64,000 nt of DNA. Source: Saccharicrinis sp963667815 (GTDB lineage: Bacteria; Bacteroidota; Bacteroidia; Bacteroidales; Marinilabiliaceae). The notes under the pieces are model-generated. The model searched no databases. It worked only from the letters and a program-made list of their open reading frames with translations, and was not told where the DNA came from. This document shows positions 26,889 to 35,028 of the stretch, in pieces. Numbering within the stretch: the first letter of the stretch is position 1; every line of letters starts with the position of its first letter. Location of the stretch: assembly GCA_963667815.1 (NCBI GenBank), contig OY764021.1; one strand, written 5' to 3'. The position numbers were made by a program, and so were the translations under genes.

Positions 26889-27857
26889 TTACCGTTTTTT
26901 TACAGCTTCTACTACTTCTGAAACTTGTTTATCAAAACCTGGCTCAATCAAATCATTCCCGGCTTTCAACTGTGCTATTATATCTTTCCCTGCTCTCCAA
27001 TCAGTCATTACAAAACCTTTGTATCCCCAATCTTCTCTCAGTATTTTTGTATTCAGATCGTAGCTTTCGGGAGTATAAAAACCATTTACTTTGTTGTAAG
27101 CGGTCATTACTGCCCATGGACTGGCTTCCTTGATGGCAATTTCAAAAGTTCTGAGATATATTTCTCTTAATGCTCTTTCGCTAATAACAACATCTACTTT
27201 TCTACGATTATTTTCCTGGTTATTGGCCACAAAATGCTTTGCAGTGGCAGCAACCCCTGTGGACTGTATTCCATTTATCATTGAAGCGGCAAGTTGGCCT
27301 GACAACAGAGGATCTTCCGAATAATATTCGCCATTGCGCCCATTCAATGTATTTCGAATAATATTGAAAGCCGGAGCCAGCGCGACATCGACACCGTAAT
27401 GTTTGAACTCATTTCCCAATGCAGTACCTACTTCGCTCATTAGCATTAGATTCCACGATGAAGCCATCATGGTAGGTACAGGAAAAGAAGTGCCATAATA
27501 GGTTTTGGTACTATCGTTATCTCTGGTAGGATGAATGCGTACCCCTGTTGGCCCATCAGCCAATATGGTAATCGGAATCCCTAACCGGGGAATACTATTG
27601 ATAGAACCAGCGGCACCGGGTACAATTCCATCCATTTCGCCGATCATGCCATTCTCAAACTCCTCACCGACCATCCGACCGCCACCGATAACGATGGTTG
27701 CTTTTTCTTCTAAAGTCATCGCAGCGTTGACATCGTTCAGTGTCGCTTTCCCCAATTGGGGGCCAGTTCTTCCCGACGATTGCGCCTGTACTGTTATGTT
27801 CAAACTACCAATGAAACCGATTGTCAAAAGGAGTATCGTTTTTATTATCCTTTTCAT
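26889..27857 (-). CDS. GH3 glycosidase, N-terminal part before a frameshift
   Basis: The first 322 codons of a GH3 enzyme with a signal peptide (LLLTIGFIGSLNITVQAQ). The barrel domain is complete: ADGPTGVRIHP, SFPVPTMMASSWN, PAFNIIRNTLNGRNGEYYSEDP, ATAKHFVANNQE and the nucleophile Asp in YKGFVMTDWRAGKD. It ends early at VVEAVKKR-stop because of an A7 tract; the remaining half continues in another frame to 25535. The joined protein would be about 774 residues, normal for GH3. Base composition changes inside this gene: the part upstream of about 27.3 kb is clearly GC-richer than the downstream half. It follows GH43 by 31 bases. Confidence 0.88.
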   Translation of the reverse strand: MKRIIKTILLLTIGFIGSLNITVQAQSSGRTGPQLGKATLNDVNAAMTLEEKATIVIGGGRMVGEEFENGMIGEMDGIVPGAAGSINSIPRLGIPITILADGPTGVRIHPTRDNDSTKTYYGTSFPVPTMMASSWNLMLMSEVGTALGNEFKHYGVDVALAPAFNIIRNTLNGRNGEYYSEDPLLSGQLAASMINGIQSTGVAATAKHFVANNQENNRRKVDVVISERALREIYLRTFEIAIKEASPWAVMTAYNKVNGFYTPESYDLNTKILREDWGYKGFVMTDWRAGKDIIAQLKAGNDLIEPGFDKQVSEVVEAVKKR

Positions 27858-27888
27858 ATTCGTTTTAATTGTTTAGTTTATTCCTATT

Positions 27889-29622
27889 TTAGTATGATTT
27901 AGCAGGCGACTCAACCAGTTGTGCCTCCATTCCGTCACGGACACCGTTTTCATTAAAAGCAACAATGATGAAATAATAATCTGATTCACTATTCAGACTA
28001 TAAATATCAAGCGAATCGGCACTGTAAACCTGGTAGTTTTGATATAGTTTATCGGGGGCTGTTCCGTAGCGGATATTGTAGCCGATGGCTTCCGGAGATT
28101 TTTGCCACTTCAGGCTAACATGACAACCATCAGTGGTGTCACGTATAGCAGCCAATCGTTCAACCGGCGATGGGAGTGCCCCGTTTCCTTTGCCAAAGAC
28201 ACGGAACCCGGAGATTGCAAAACGGCCATCAGGCACTCGTTGATTGACAATGCGGACGTACCTTGCCTTTACCGGACTTTGTAATTCCGTATAGTCATGC
28301 GGGGCATCGATCTTGTTTTGAGACTTATCAATTAAAACCTTCCAGTTCTTTCCATTTATTGAGTATTCAATCAAGTACTGGTAATACGGTTCATCAGATC
28401 GCCCCAACTGGTTGGAGCCTTCCTCTGCAAAGTTGACTTGCACTGCTGCAACATCGTAGTTATCCATCAAATCAACTTGCAACCACTCACCTTTATTTCC
28501 GCTTACTGCGCTCCAGCAGCTACGAATATCTTCGTTGACTGCTGATGCCTTTGGATGTTCAAACGATTCGGAAGACGCTTCAACCGGTTTGTTGTATGAA
28601 AGCAACATCCATTTGGGTTGATAGTCGTTGTAGCTGTCCATCTTCTTTTGGGGCAAATCATGCGGATAGTCGCCAAACCCCGTATAGGCATAAAAAACAC
28701 CATCTGCATCAAAGAATGCAGGAAACAATCCAATGCGTCTTTCCAATCGATTTTTTACAGATACCGACATCGTACCGGCATACCAGAAATTTCCATACAC
28801 ATCCTGAAAAGTAGAACCATGTCCTGCCCCCGCAATAAAACCTTCCGGTTTATAGGAGAAAGGATTGTGTTGCGCCAATTCATAAGGGCCAAGTGGTTTT
28901 TCACTCACATACATTCCATCAGCATAACTCTTAAACTGTGTTCCCGGCACCGAGTATTGCAGGTAGTATTTATCGTTATGCTTGGTAACAAAAGGTCCTT
29001 CCAGATACGGTCTCTTGTCTAAGCCAAAATTATAGTCGCCTGTTCTCTCCCAACCATGCTTTTCGTTGTCTGTGTTTAAAATCTCAACCTCTTCTCCAAT
29101 CGGTCTAAAAGTATGGGAGTCCAACTCGGTACCGCGTATTGGTAACCGAGGCGATAACCCATGGAATAAATAGACTCGGCCATCGGTATCGTTGAACAAC
29201 ATGGGGTCGAGTGACCGCATACCAACAGAATCCTGCGCAATCTCCCATTTTCCACTTTCAGGATCAGCCGATTTGTAAACTTTTTGATAGATCGCCATGA
29301 AAAAAACTGTATCGCGCATCACTACAGCGGTAGGTGCATACTCCTCTATAGGCAAGTCATCGCTGGCTATCAACTGCCAATCCACCAAATTATCCGAGCT
29401 GTAATATCCACCCGATTTTGATAAAAACATAAAATATTTCCCTTTGTAGAAAATAATGGAAGGGTCGGCAGCTTCACGTCGGCTTGGCTCTTCCAGCTGA
29501 AACCGATAACTAAGATTGACCGGGTTACAGAATGATTTTTGCTCCTGTGCGCTACTGCCCATTGCAGAAAGAACCAACCAAACAATTAGCAAAATTCGAA
29601 CGTATTTTCTTCTCGTATTCAT
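27889..29622 (-). CDS. GH43-type glycosidase with discoidin (F5/8C) and Fn3 domains, exported
   Basis: A 577-residue protein with signal peptide LLIVWLVLSAMGSSAQ. The five-bladed propeller carries the GH43 triad: Asp in EAADPSIIFYKGKYFMF (base), Asp in SLDPMLFNDTDGRVY (pKa modulator) and Glu in RPYLEGPFVTKHNDKYYL (acid). A discoidin-like carbohydrate-binding domain follows from about 350 (ASAVNEDIRSCWSAVSG, GEWLQVDLMDNYDVAAVQV, RYVRIVNQR). A fibronectin III-like tail ends the protein (VSLKWQKSPEAIGYNIRYG). An upstream Met at 29637 is possible, but 29622 gives the better signal peptide. It is GC-rich (32 of 60 bases at 28201-28260). It overlaps the transcript with GH2; a decayed AT-rich relative lies at 34.1-34.4 kb. 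Arabinosidase, xylosidase or galactosidase activity are all possible. Confidence 0.88.
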   Translation of the reverse strand: MNTRRKYVRILLIVWLVLSAMGSSAQEQKSFCNPVNLSYRFQLEEPSRREAADPSIIFYKGKYFMFLSKSGGYYSSDNLVDWQLIASDDLPIEEYAPTAVVMRDTVFFMAIYQKVYKSADPESGKWEIAQDSVGMRSLDPMLFNDTDGRVYLFHGLSPRLPIRGTELDSHTFRPIGEEVEILNTDNEKHGWERTGDYNFGLDKRPYLEGPFVTKHNDKYYLQYSVPGTQFKSYADGMYVSEKPLGPYELAQHNPFSYKPEGFIAGAGHGSTFQDVYGNFWYAGTMSVSVKNRLERRIGLFPAFFDADGVFYAYTGFGDYPHDLPQKKMDSYNDYQPKWMLLSYNKPVEASSESFEHPKASAVNEDIRSCWSAVSGNKGEWLQVDLMDNYDVAAVQVNFAEEGSNQLGRSDEPYYQYLIEYSINGKNWKVLIDKSQNKIDAPHDYTELQSPVKARYVRIVNQRVPDGRFAISGFRVFGKGNGALPSPVERLAAIRDTTDGCHVSLKWQKSPEAIGYNIRYGTAPDKLYQNYQVYSADSLDIYSLNSESDYYFIIVAFNENGVRDGMEAQLVESPAKSY

Positions 29623-29653
29623 TACTAGCGGTATCAAGTTTATTTTCAGTTCA

Positions 29654-32107
29654 TTATTGTATCGTCAATTCAACCTCAGCCGGTTTCAGTCCTTTTGCAG
29701 TTGCTTTTAACACAACTTTCCCTGCATCACCGTTGGATTTGACAATAACAAGTCCTTGCCCTTGGTAAACCTTCTTTTGTGGCAACTGAAAACTCGACAG
29801 ATCTTTCGGATTTCCATTTCCAACTCCTACGATCTCGCCAGAACCGGTAATCGAGTAACTTATTTCGATGTCATTGACATAGGGGACAAGGTTACCTTCA
29901 CTATCCACTATTTCGACATCGATGTAGGAAATATCGTTCCGATTGGATTTCATTTTATCACGGTCAGGGTTCAGACGAATCGCAGTCGGGGCTCCCACCG
30001 TTTTCAATACTGTTGACGCAACTTCTTTTCCGTTTTCAAACCCTTTAGCAGTAAGGGTTCCTGAATGGTAGGGTACTTTAAAAGTGGCCGTAATTGTACT
30101 GTCTGACATACTTTGCTGACCAACCACTTTTCCATTAAGTTCCAGTTTTATTAATTCACACTTCGAATAAACACGAACAATCAATGTATCACCTTCCGAT
30201 TCAGGCCAACTCCAACTTTTTAGTTCATCTGGCCAACCCCAATCGTTTACGTAATACTCCATTCCCTCAGGCACTTCAAGCTTCTGAACCATCATTTCTA
30301 TCGCACTTCGATCCCAAACAACATCTCTATAATAGGATTGTGGTTTTTTATGCCCTACAAAATCCAAATCACCGCAAAAAGCATTGAACCAAGGCCATTT
30401 TACGAATACCATCCGTTGCTTCTCCGTAACGAAACCGGTATTGGCGCATCCTGCTTCTCCTCGATAATCCATCGCTGTCCATACAAAATCTCCAATTAGA
30501 TAAGGGTGTTTTTGCATCAATTGCCATATTTCATAAGACTTTGCCGGATAGGATTCAGTTCCCAACATGATCCTGCCAGGATACTTTGCATGGTCTGTTT
30601 CATACTTTTCATCCATATAGTTGTAACCCCCAACTTCAAGAATATCAAAGATGGCCGGTGTATGCTCTTCCCAATTATAGGTTCGGCGTGCATCCCAAAA
30701 GTCGCAAACTGCTTCAGTAACCATCCTGGTAGAATCAAGCTCTTTCACCTTATTTTTTAACATCTGGGTAATTTCCAAACCTCTCTCTGAAGCACGCTCT
30801 CTGATTTCATTTCCAATACTCCAAAGAATGACTGATGGATGATTACGATCTCTATGAACCATGGCCGTCAAATCCTTATCCCAGTTGTTTTTAAAGTACA
30901 GATGGTAATCATCCGTAAATTTAGTTTTCTCCCATGCATCAAAAGCCTCATCAATAACATACATACCTAATCTGTCACAAACTTCCAGAAGAATACTTGA
31001 TGGCGGATTATGACTCATCCTCACTGCATTAAATCCGTTCTCTTTCAATAGCTTAATTTTACGTTCTTCGGCAGCCTTAATTGATATAGACCCCAAGGGC
31101 CCATTATCGTGATGAATGCAACCTCCTTTTAAAAGCACCGGCTTACCATTGACCAAAAGGCCATTTGCCGCATCAATTTTAACATCACGGATTCCAACAG
31201 GAAGAGCCACCAAATCAACCGTTTTCTTGTTTTGCAAAATTTCAACCTGAACCATGTAAAGATTGGGCGATTCAGCCGACCACAACAATGGCTTGGCAAC
31301 CGTCAACTCCTGTTTGCTCTCCATTATTTTTCCGGCCGCTACTGTTACATTGCTGTTTACTTTGCCAACCACTTTACCTTCGGAATTTAGCAACTGAGTG
31401 ACCAAGGTAAATTTCTCGTCCTGCTTACCCGCATTGGTAACCATTGTCGCAACATTCACTTTCGCCGAGGCTTCCGACACCTCCGGGGTTGTTACATTCA
31501 CGCCCCATATATCGATATGTAATGGATTTACAACTGTTAATTTCACATGGCGATAGATCCCTGAACCGGCATACCACCGGCTATTTCTTCCTTCATTGCG
31601 AACCTTAACGACCACGACATTTTCCTGACCTGCAAAATTCAGGTAAGGGGTTAATTCATAGTTGAAAGGGGTATAACCATAAGGGTGATTCCCCAAGTGA
31701 TGTCCATTGATCCAAACATCGGAATCCATATAAACACCATCGAATTGGATGAAAATGTTCTTGCCTTTTTCCGCTTCCGATAATTTGAATGATTTTCGAT
31801 ACCAGCCTGTGCCGCCGTAGGTAAATCCATCGAAAGTTTGACCATCAGATTTGCGGTAAAACGGACCGACAATCGAATCGGGGATTTGAATAGCAACATC
31901 TTCAGTACTCCAATCATGTGGTAAATCAATTTTTCTCCAGGTAGAAACATCATAATTAGGACTTTGAGGCCCAGAGGAAATGGTATCCAACTTGAAAGAC
32001 CATCCATAATCAAAAAGTCGTTCACGATGGTTTACTGTATTCTGTGCAAATAATTGTATAGTAATTAACCAAACTATACTTGCGAGTACTAACTGCTTTT
32101 TTTTCAT
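29654..32107 (-). CDS. GH2 beta-galactosidase-like enzyme, exported
   Basis: An 817-residue enzyme with a signal peptide ending LFAQ. Domains in order: sugar-binding jelly roll (RERLFDYGWSFKLD, DLPHDWSTEDVA, YMDSDVWINGHHLGNHPYGYTPF), Ig-like domain, TIM barrel from about 300 (LLKGGCIHHDNG, VRMSHNPPSSILLEVCDRLGMYVIDEAFD), a DUF4982-like Ig domain, and a bacterial Ig/invasin-like C-terminal domain (IRLNPDRDKMKSNRNDISYIDVE). The acid/base Glu is in ILWSIGNEIRE and the nucleophile Glu in MLGTESYPA. It is first of the GH2-GH43-GH3-GH78 run and moderately GC-rich. The C-terminal domain has a decayed homologue at 34.5-35.0 kb. Confidence 0.92.
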   Translation of the reverse strand: MKKKQLVLASIVWLITIQLFAQNTVNHRERLFDYGWSFKLDTISSGPQSPNYDVSTWRKIDLPHDWSTEDVAIQIPDSIVGPFYRKSDGQTFDGFTYGGTGWYRKSFKLSEAEKGKNIFIQFDGVYMDSDVWINGHHLGNHPYGYTPFNYELTPYLNFAGQENVVVVKVRNEGRNSRWYAGSGIYRHVKLTVVNPLHIDIWGVNVTTPEVSEASAKVNVATMVTNAGKQDEKFTLVTQLLNSEGKVVGKVNSNVTVAAGKIMESKQELTVAKPLLWSAESPNLYMVQVEILQNKKTVDLVALPVGIRDVKIDAANGLLVNGKPVLLKGGCIHHDNGPLGSISIKAAEERKIKLLKENGFNAVRMSHNPPSSILLEVCDRLGMYVIDEAFDAWEKTKFTDDYHLYFKNNWDKDLTAMVHRDRNHPSVILWSIGNEIRERASERGLEITQMLKNKVKELDSTRMVTEAVCDFWDARRTYNWEEHTPAIFDILEVGGYNYMDEKYETDHAKYPGRIMLGTESYPAKSYEIWQLMQKHPYLIGDFVWTAMDYRGEAGCANTGFVTEKQRMVFVKWPWFNAFCGDLDFVGHKKPQSYYRDVVWDRSAIEMMVQKLEVPEGMEYYVNDWGWPDELKSWSWPESEGDTLIVRVYSKCELIKLELNGKVVGQQSMSDSTITATFKVPYHSGTLTAKGFENGKEVASTVLKTVGAPTAIRLNPDRDKMKSNRNDISYIDVEIVDSEGNLVPYVNDIEISYSITGSGEIVGVGNGNPKDLSSFQLPQKKVYQGQGLVIVKSNGDAGKVVLKATAKGLKPAEVELTIQ

Positions 32108-32293
32108 CTGTTTATAATTTTGTTATTTTCTGACATAGAGTTTGTTATAAAATTGCAGAAAACGCCAAGAAGTTAAATTTTCATCTTCATGCTCAAGGCA
32201 ATAGTCCTGTGTGCTTAGCGTTTGAGGTCAGTTTCATGTACGGGGTTTCCATATCTGAATATGGATATTTCAACCTCCAGTAAAAATCGACCT
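32108..32293. other. Non-coding flank between GH2 and the IS110 element
   Basis: About 185 bases that should include one end of the element. It holds a perfect 7-bp hairpin TCCATAT-CTGA-ATATGGA (32248-32265). Just before it, CCTGTGTG and CATGTACGGG (around 32208-32243) can pair as in group II intron secondary structure, but no intron or maturase is visible. A structured guide RNA of the element is possible. Confidence 0.35.
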
Positions 32294-32575
32294 TTAGGCA
32301 ACTTTATTTTTTTTTTCTATTTCAACTCCCATCTCTTTTAAGAGCTGAATATGTCTTTTAATCTGTTTTTCTTTTCTTAATTCCTGTAAAAATTCTTCAC
32401 CTAACTCTTTGTATGCTACTTTGTCTTGAAGAATATGGTAGGCGGCTATCAGGATCTTGTGTCCTATTGCTATTAATGCTCTTTTTTTACCTCTTCGTCC
32501 TACAAGACTGTCGTACTTACTGCGCAGATAAGTTTTCTTTGTTCTTGTTGCTGCCCATGCGCATTGGACAAGCAA
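32294..32575 (-). CDS. IS110-family transposase, C-terminal part after the A9 run
   Basis: The continuation of the transposase in the -1 frame; the true coding overlap begins at the A9 tract near 32.61 kb, and the Met at 32575 is only the first in-frame one. It carries VQCAWAATRTKKTYLRSKYDSL, RRGKKRALIAIGHKILIAAYHIL and a charged, helical tail (LQELRKEKQIKRHIQLL). These are the usual last 110 residues of the family and are needed for a working enzyme. Either transcriptional or ribosomal slippage on the A run produces the full protein, or the element is dead. Confidence 0.8.
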   Translation of the reverse strand: MLVQCAWAATRTKKTYLRSKYDSLVGRRGKKRALIAIGHKILIAAYHILQDKVAYKELGEEFLQELRKEKQIKRHIQLLKEMGVEIEKKNKVA

Positions 32576-32601
32576 AACCTTTAAATATTTATCTCCATGC
32601 G

Positions 32602-33546
32602 TTATTCTGGTGCTTTTTTTTTACCTGCAGACTCATTACTTCCGGGTGACATGCCTGCCCACGAGGCAAGATGTTGCTCATCAGGAAACTGGTTCATATC
32701 ATTTCCGATTTCGGCTAAAATATAAGCAGCTCCTTCTTTACCTACACCTGGAATAGTGGCCAGAAGTTCTGCATCCAATTCTAACTCACAATCCTTTAAT
32801 TGCTTGTCTATTTGTCCATCAATCATAGCGATTATTTCCTGCTTACTTTTTATTGATGCTTTGACTGTTTGAAGCATGAATTTATGATGTGAGGTCAGCT
32901 TTCCTTTAAGAGATGCTGCCAAATCCTCCACAGAGGACTGCATTTTTCCGTGTCGAAGTTTTACCAACTTTTTTATGTCTTCTTCTCCTTCAATCATAGC
33001 ATCAATAATCTTAGTAGCTGTCGCCCCATTTAAATTACTTACTACGCTCGACAACTTTATATTGGCATCTTCAAGTAACTTATGGATCCGGTTTTTCTCT
33101 GACGAAACCTGCTCTATTACTTTACGCTTGTAACGGGTTAAATCTCTTAATTCGCGAATACCCTTGGGAGGAATAAAACTCCCTTTGAGCAGTCCACTCA
33201 GTAATAGCTTGGCAATCCATTTGCTATCCTTTTTGTCCGTCTTTTGGCCTGGCACATTCTTAATGTGTCTGGCATTTACAAGTAAAATCTCGAAGTCTTC
33301 CTCCAATATATTGTATACTGGTTTCCAATAGACGCCTGTACTTTCCATGGCCACATGAGTTATTCCGTTCTCTTTTAGCCAATCGCGCATTTTCTCTATA
33401 GATTCGGTAAATCCATCATAACTTCGAGTCTCTTCTTTTATTCCTGTTCCTCGAATCGTAGCTACAAGAACTTGCTTGTGAATATCGATACCACAGCCTC
33501 GTTCTATTACTTGCTCAAACTCTATGTTATTCTTTGAATCAGCCAT
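32602..33546 (-). CDS. IS110-family transposase, main part
   Basis: 314 codons. The N-terminal RuvC-like DEDD domain reads GCGIDIHKQVLVATI (first Asp), HVAMESTGVYWKPVYNIL (Glu), VNARHIKNVPGQKTDKKDSKWIAKLLL (Asp residues). The C-terminal transposase_20 domain starts ELLATIPGVGKEGAAYILAEIG and SWAGMSPGSNESAG, where the catalytic Ser of the family lies. The frame ends at KKKAPE just past nine consecutive A residues (plus-strand T9 at 32613-32621). A -1 shift there continues into STRITHGDKYLKVLLVQCAWAA, the expected family sequence. The start follows an ATG at 33546 in a gene-free stretch. Confidence 0.9.
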   Translation of the reverse strand: MADSKNNIEFEQVIERGCGIDIHKQVLVATIRGTGIKEETRSYDGFTESIEKMRDWLKENGITHVAMESTGVYWKPVYNILEEDFEILLVNARHIKNVPGQKTDKKDSKWIAKLLLSGLLKGSFIPPKGIRELRDLTRYKRKVIEQVSSEKNRIHKLLEDANIKLSSVVSNLNGATATKIIDAMIEGEEDIKKLVKLRHGKMQSSVEDLAASLKGKLTSHHKFMLQTVKASIKSKQEIIAMIDGQIDKQLKDCELELDAELLATIPGVGKEGAAYILAEIGNDMNQFPDEQHLASWAGMSPGSNESAGKKKAPE

Positions 33547-33876
33547 ATCTCATTTTATGCACTAAGTTCCGAAATCCAGCAAATAATCATCCGCCTGTGT
33601 GTCAATTTTCCTTGCCATGGTCGTTTCATAACATTAAATGATTTAGATTAACTCCTTGTACATAAACTCAAATAATTTTTAGTTTTCTAACTCAAACCAA
33701 ACTCTATTTACAGTTAGCATTAAACTCACATAACAAAAGTACTTTGTTAACATTTATTAAAATGGGTTATAATTCTCACATATTGGCCTTTTAGTCGTTT
33801 TAATACTATTCAAAGGTATTTAATACCAATATTCTTACTACATTTACTAATACACAACAATAAAAACTATAGTATT
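33547..33876. other. Gene-free stretch between IS110 and the AraC remnant
   Basis: 330 AT-rich bases. The part next to the transposase should be the element's other end, while the part near 33.8 kb is the old upstream region of the truncated AraC gene. I see no clear terminator, repeat or promoter. Confidence 0.35.
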
Positions 33877-34140
33877 ATGATTGATATGTTAAAAAATAAG
33901 AACAACAGATATTGTATAGGAGAGGATTTTACACTGACTAATGATCCGTCTGTTTTCAGTGCCTTCAGATTTCCAACCAAAATATCAGATACAATTATTA
34001 TTTTATGTCACAACGGATCGTTTACCTTTAGCATTGACCTGAGACCCTATTATGCAGAAGGCCCTTGCTTATTCATAATAACAGCAGGCCAAATTTTAGA
34101 AACTCAAAATATATCGGATGCTTACTCATTGGTAGTTATC
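33877..34140 (+). pseudogene. AraC-family regulator, sensor-domain remnant
   Basis: The frame opens MIDMLKNKNNRYCIGEDF and continues through RFPTKISDTIIILCHNG, SFTFSIDLRPYYAEG, CLFIITAGQILE and DAYSLVVIS. This is the cupin-like N-terminal half of the short AraC regulators common in Bacteroidota. At about 34.14 kb the sequence changes to the antisense of a GH43 gene, giving a nonsense tail (CQSTKLSEL) and a stop. The DNA-binding half is missing. It once probably faced, and controlled, an enzyme operon like the one whose remnants now adjoin it. Confidence 0.65.
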
Positions 34141-34397
34141 AGCTGCCAGTCCACCAAATTATCAGAGCTGTAATATCCTCCCGACTTGGATAGGAACATA
34201 TAATATGCTCCCTTGTAAAAAACAACAGAAGGATCAGCTGCTTCTCTTCAGGATGGATTATCTAATTGAAAACGATAACTAAGATTTACCGGATTACAGA
34301 AAGATGTTGGCGTTTTTTGTTTGCAACTAAAAAGCACTAATGAAAACAATATACAACTCCCTAATATTTGTGCAATACTACTTTGATTTTTCTTCAT
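34139..34397 (-). pseudogene. GH43-like gene, 5' remnant with a nonsense codon
   Basis: From the ATG at 34397 the frame gives a lipoprotein signal (MKKNQSSIAQILGSC, then LFSLVLFSC), then FCNPVNLSYRFQLDNPS-stop-REAADPSVVFYKGAYYMFLSKSG and GYYSSDNLVDWQLI. It is unmistakably homologous to residues 30-90 of the intact GH43 at 27889-29622 (FCNPVNLSYRFQLEEPSRREAADPS). A TGA at 34248-34250 replaces an Arg codon. The homology breaks off at about 34.14 kb into the AraC remnant. It is AT-rich, unlike the intact gene. Confidence 0.85.
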
Positions 34398-34499
34398 TTT
34401 TTCAAGTTTAGTTCCATTTGTCATTTGAAAATCTCTAATTTAGACATGTTCGATCGTGATATATTACTTTGATGGCTCTATATAATTCGATCCTTTTTA

Positions 34500-35015
34500 T
34501 TAAATTTCTATTTCAATCTTAGCCGATTTTAAATCTTTAGATTTTGCTATTAAAATGGTCGTACCTTTTTTGCTATTGGATTTCACAATTGCCAAAGCCT
34601 TACCATGAAATACTTTTTTCAAAGGCTGACGCATACTCGACACATCTGTAAAATTTGAATTACCAACGGCTACAAGCTCACCAACACCTGATATCTCAAA
34701 ATTGATTTCTATATCATCAGCATAGGGTATTACGTTACCCTATGCATCAACCACTTCAACACTTACGTAAGATAAATCTACCTTATCCGCACTAATCATA
34801 TCCCTGTCTGCAATCAGCCTTATGGAAGCAGGTTTTCCTAAAGTCTTTAATGTCGATAATCCAATCTGTTTGCCATCCTTATAAGCTATTGCCTCCAACT
34901 CACCTTTGGTATATGGCAACTTAAAACTAAATGTAATTCCCTGGCCAGCTTTCTAACTAAAAGCATTTATGGATACCAATAAGGTAACTGCGATATTTAA
35001 AACTACAACCTTCAT
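34500..35015 (-). pseudogene. GH2-like gene remnant: signal peptide joined to the C-terminal Ig domain
   Basis: From the ATG at 35015 the frame gives a signal peptide (MKVVVLNIAVTLLVSINAFS), a TAG stop (34953-34955), then ITFSFKLPYTKGELEAIAY, LGKPASIRLIADRDMISADK, a second TAG (34740-34742), GNVIPYADDIEINFEISG and FHGKALAIVKSNSKKGT to the stop at 34500. This aligns over its length with the last 150 residues of the intact GH2 at 29654-32107. The whole catalytic part is gone, so an internal deletion joined the signal peptide to the tail, or the ATG belongs to something else. It lies upstream of the GH43 remnant in the same order as the intact GH2-GH43 pair. Confidence 0.82.
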
Positions 35016-35028
35016 AAAACCCATATAA

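Larger units (their letters stand above)
32294..33546 (-). mobile_element. IS110-family insertion sequence (transposase region)
   Basis: The two open frames at 32602-33546 and 32294-32575 together form one IS110-type (DEDD) transposase interrupted at an A9 run. The exact ends of the element cannot be placed; such elements often lack terminal inverted repeats. Sequence outside the frames on both sides (up to about 33.6 kb and down to about 32.2 kb) probably belongs to it. It sits at the boundary between the intact GH2-GH43-GH3 operon and the decayed copies of GH43 and GH2, and so may have mediated that rearrangement. Confidence 0.85.

Noticed and set aside
32200..32250. Group II intron relic near the IS110 element
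   Set aside because: Only a short stretch resembles the GTGTG...CATGTACGG pairing; no domain V or maturase is visible, so not claimed as a feature.
34139..35015. Stop-codon reassignment to explain several in-frame TAG/TGA/TAA
   Set aside because: The stops are confined to remnants and one signal peptide; all other genes end normally at these codons, so decay is the simpler reading.
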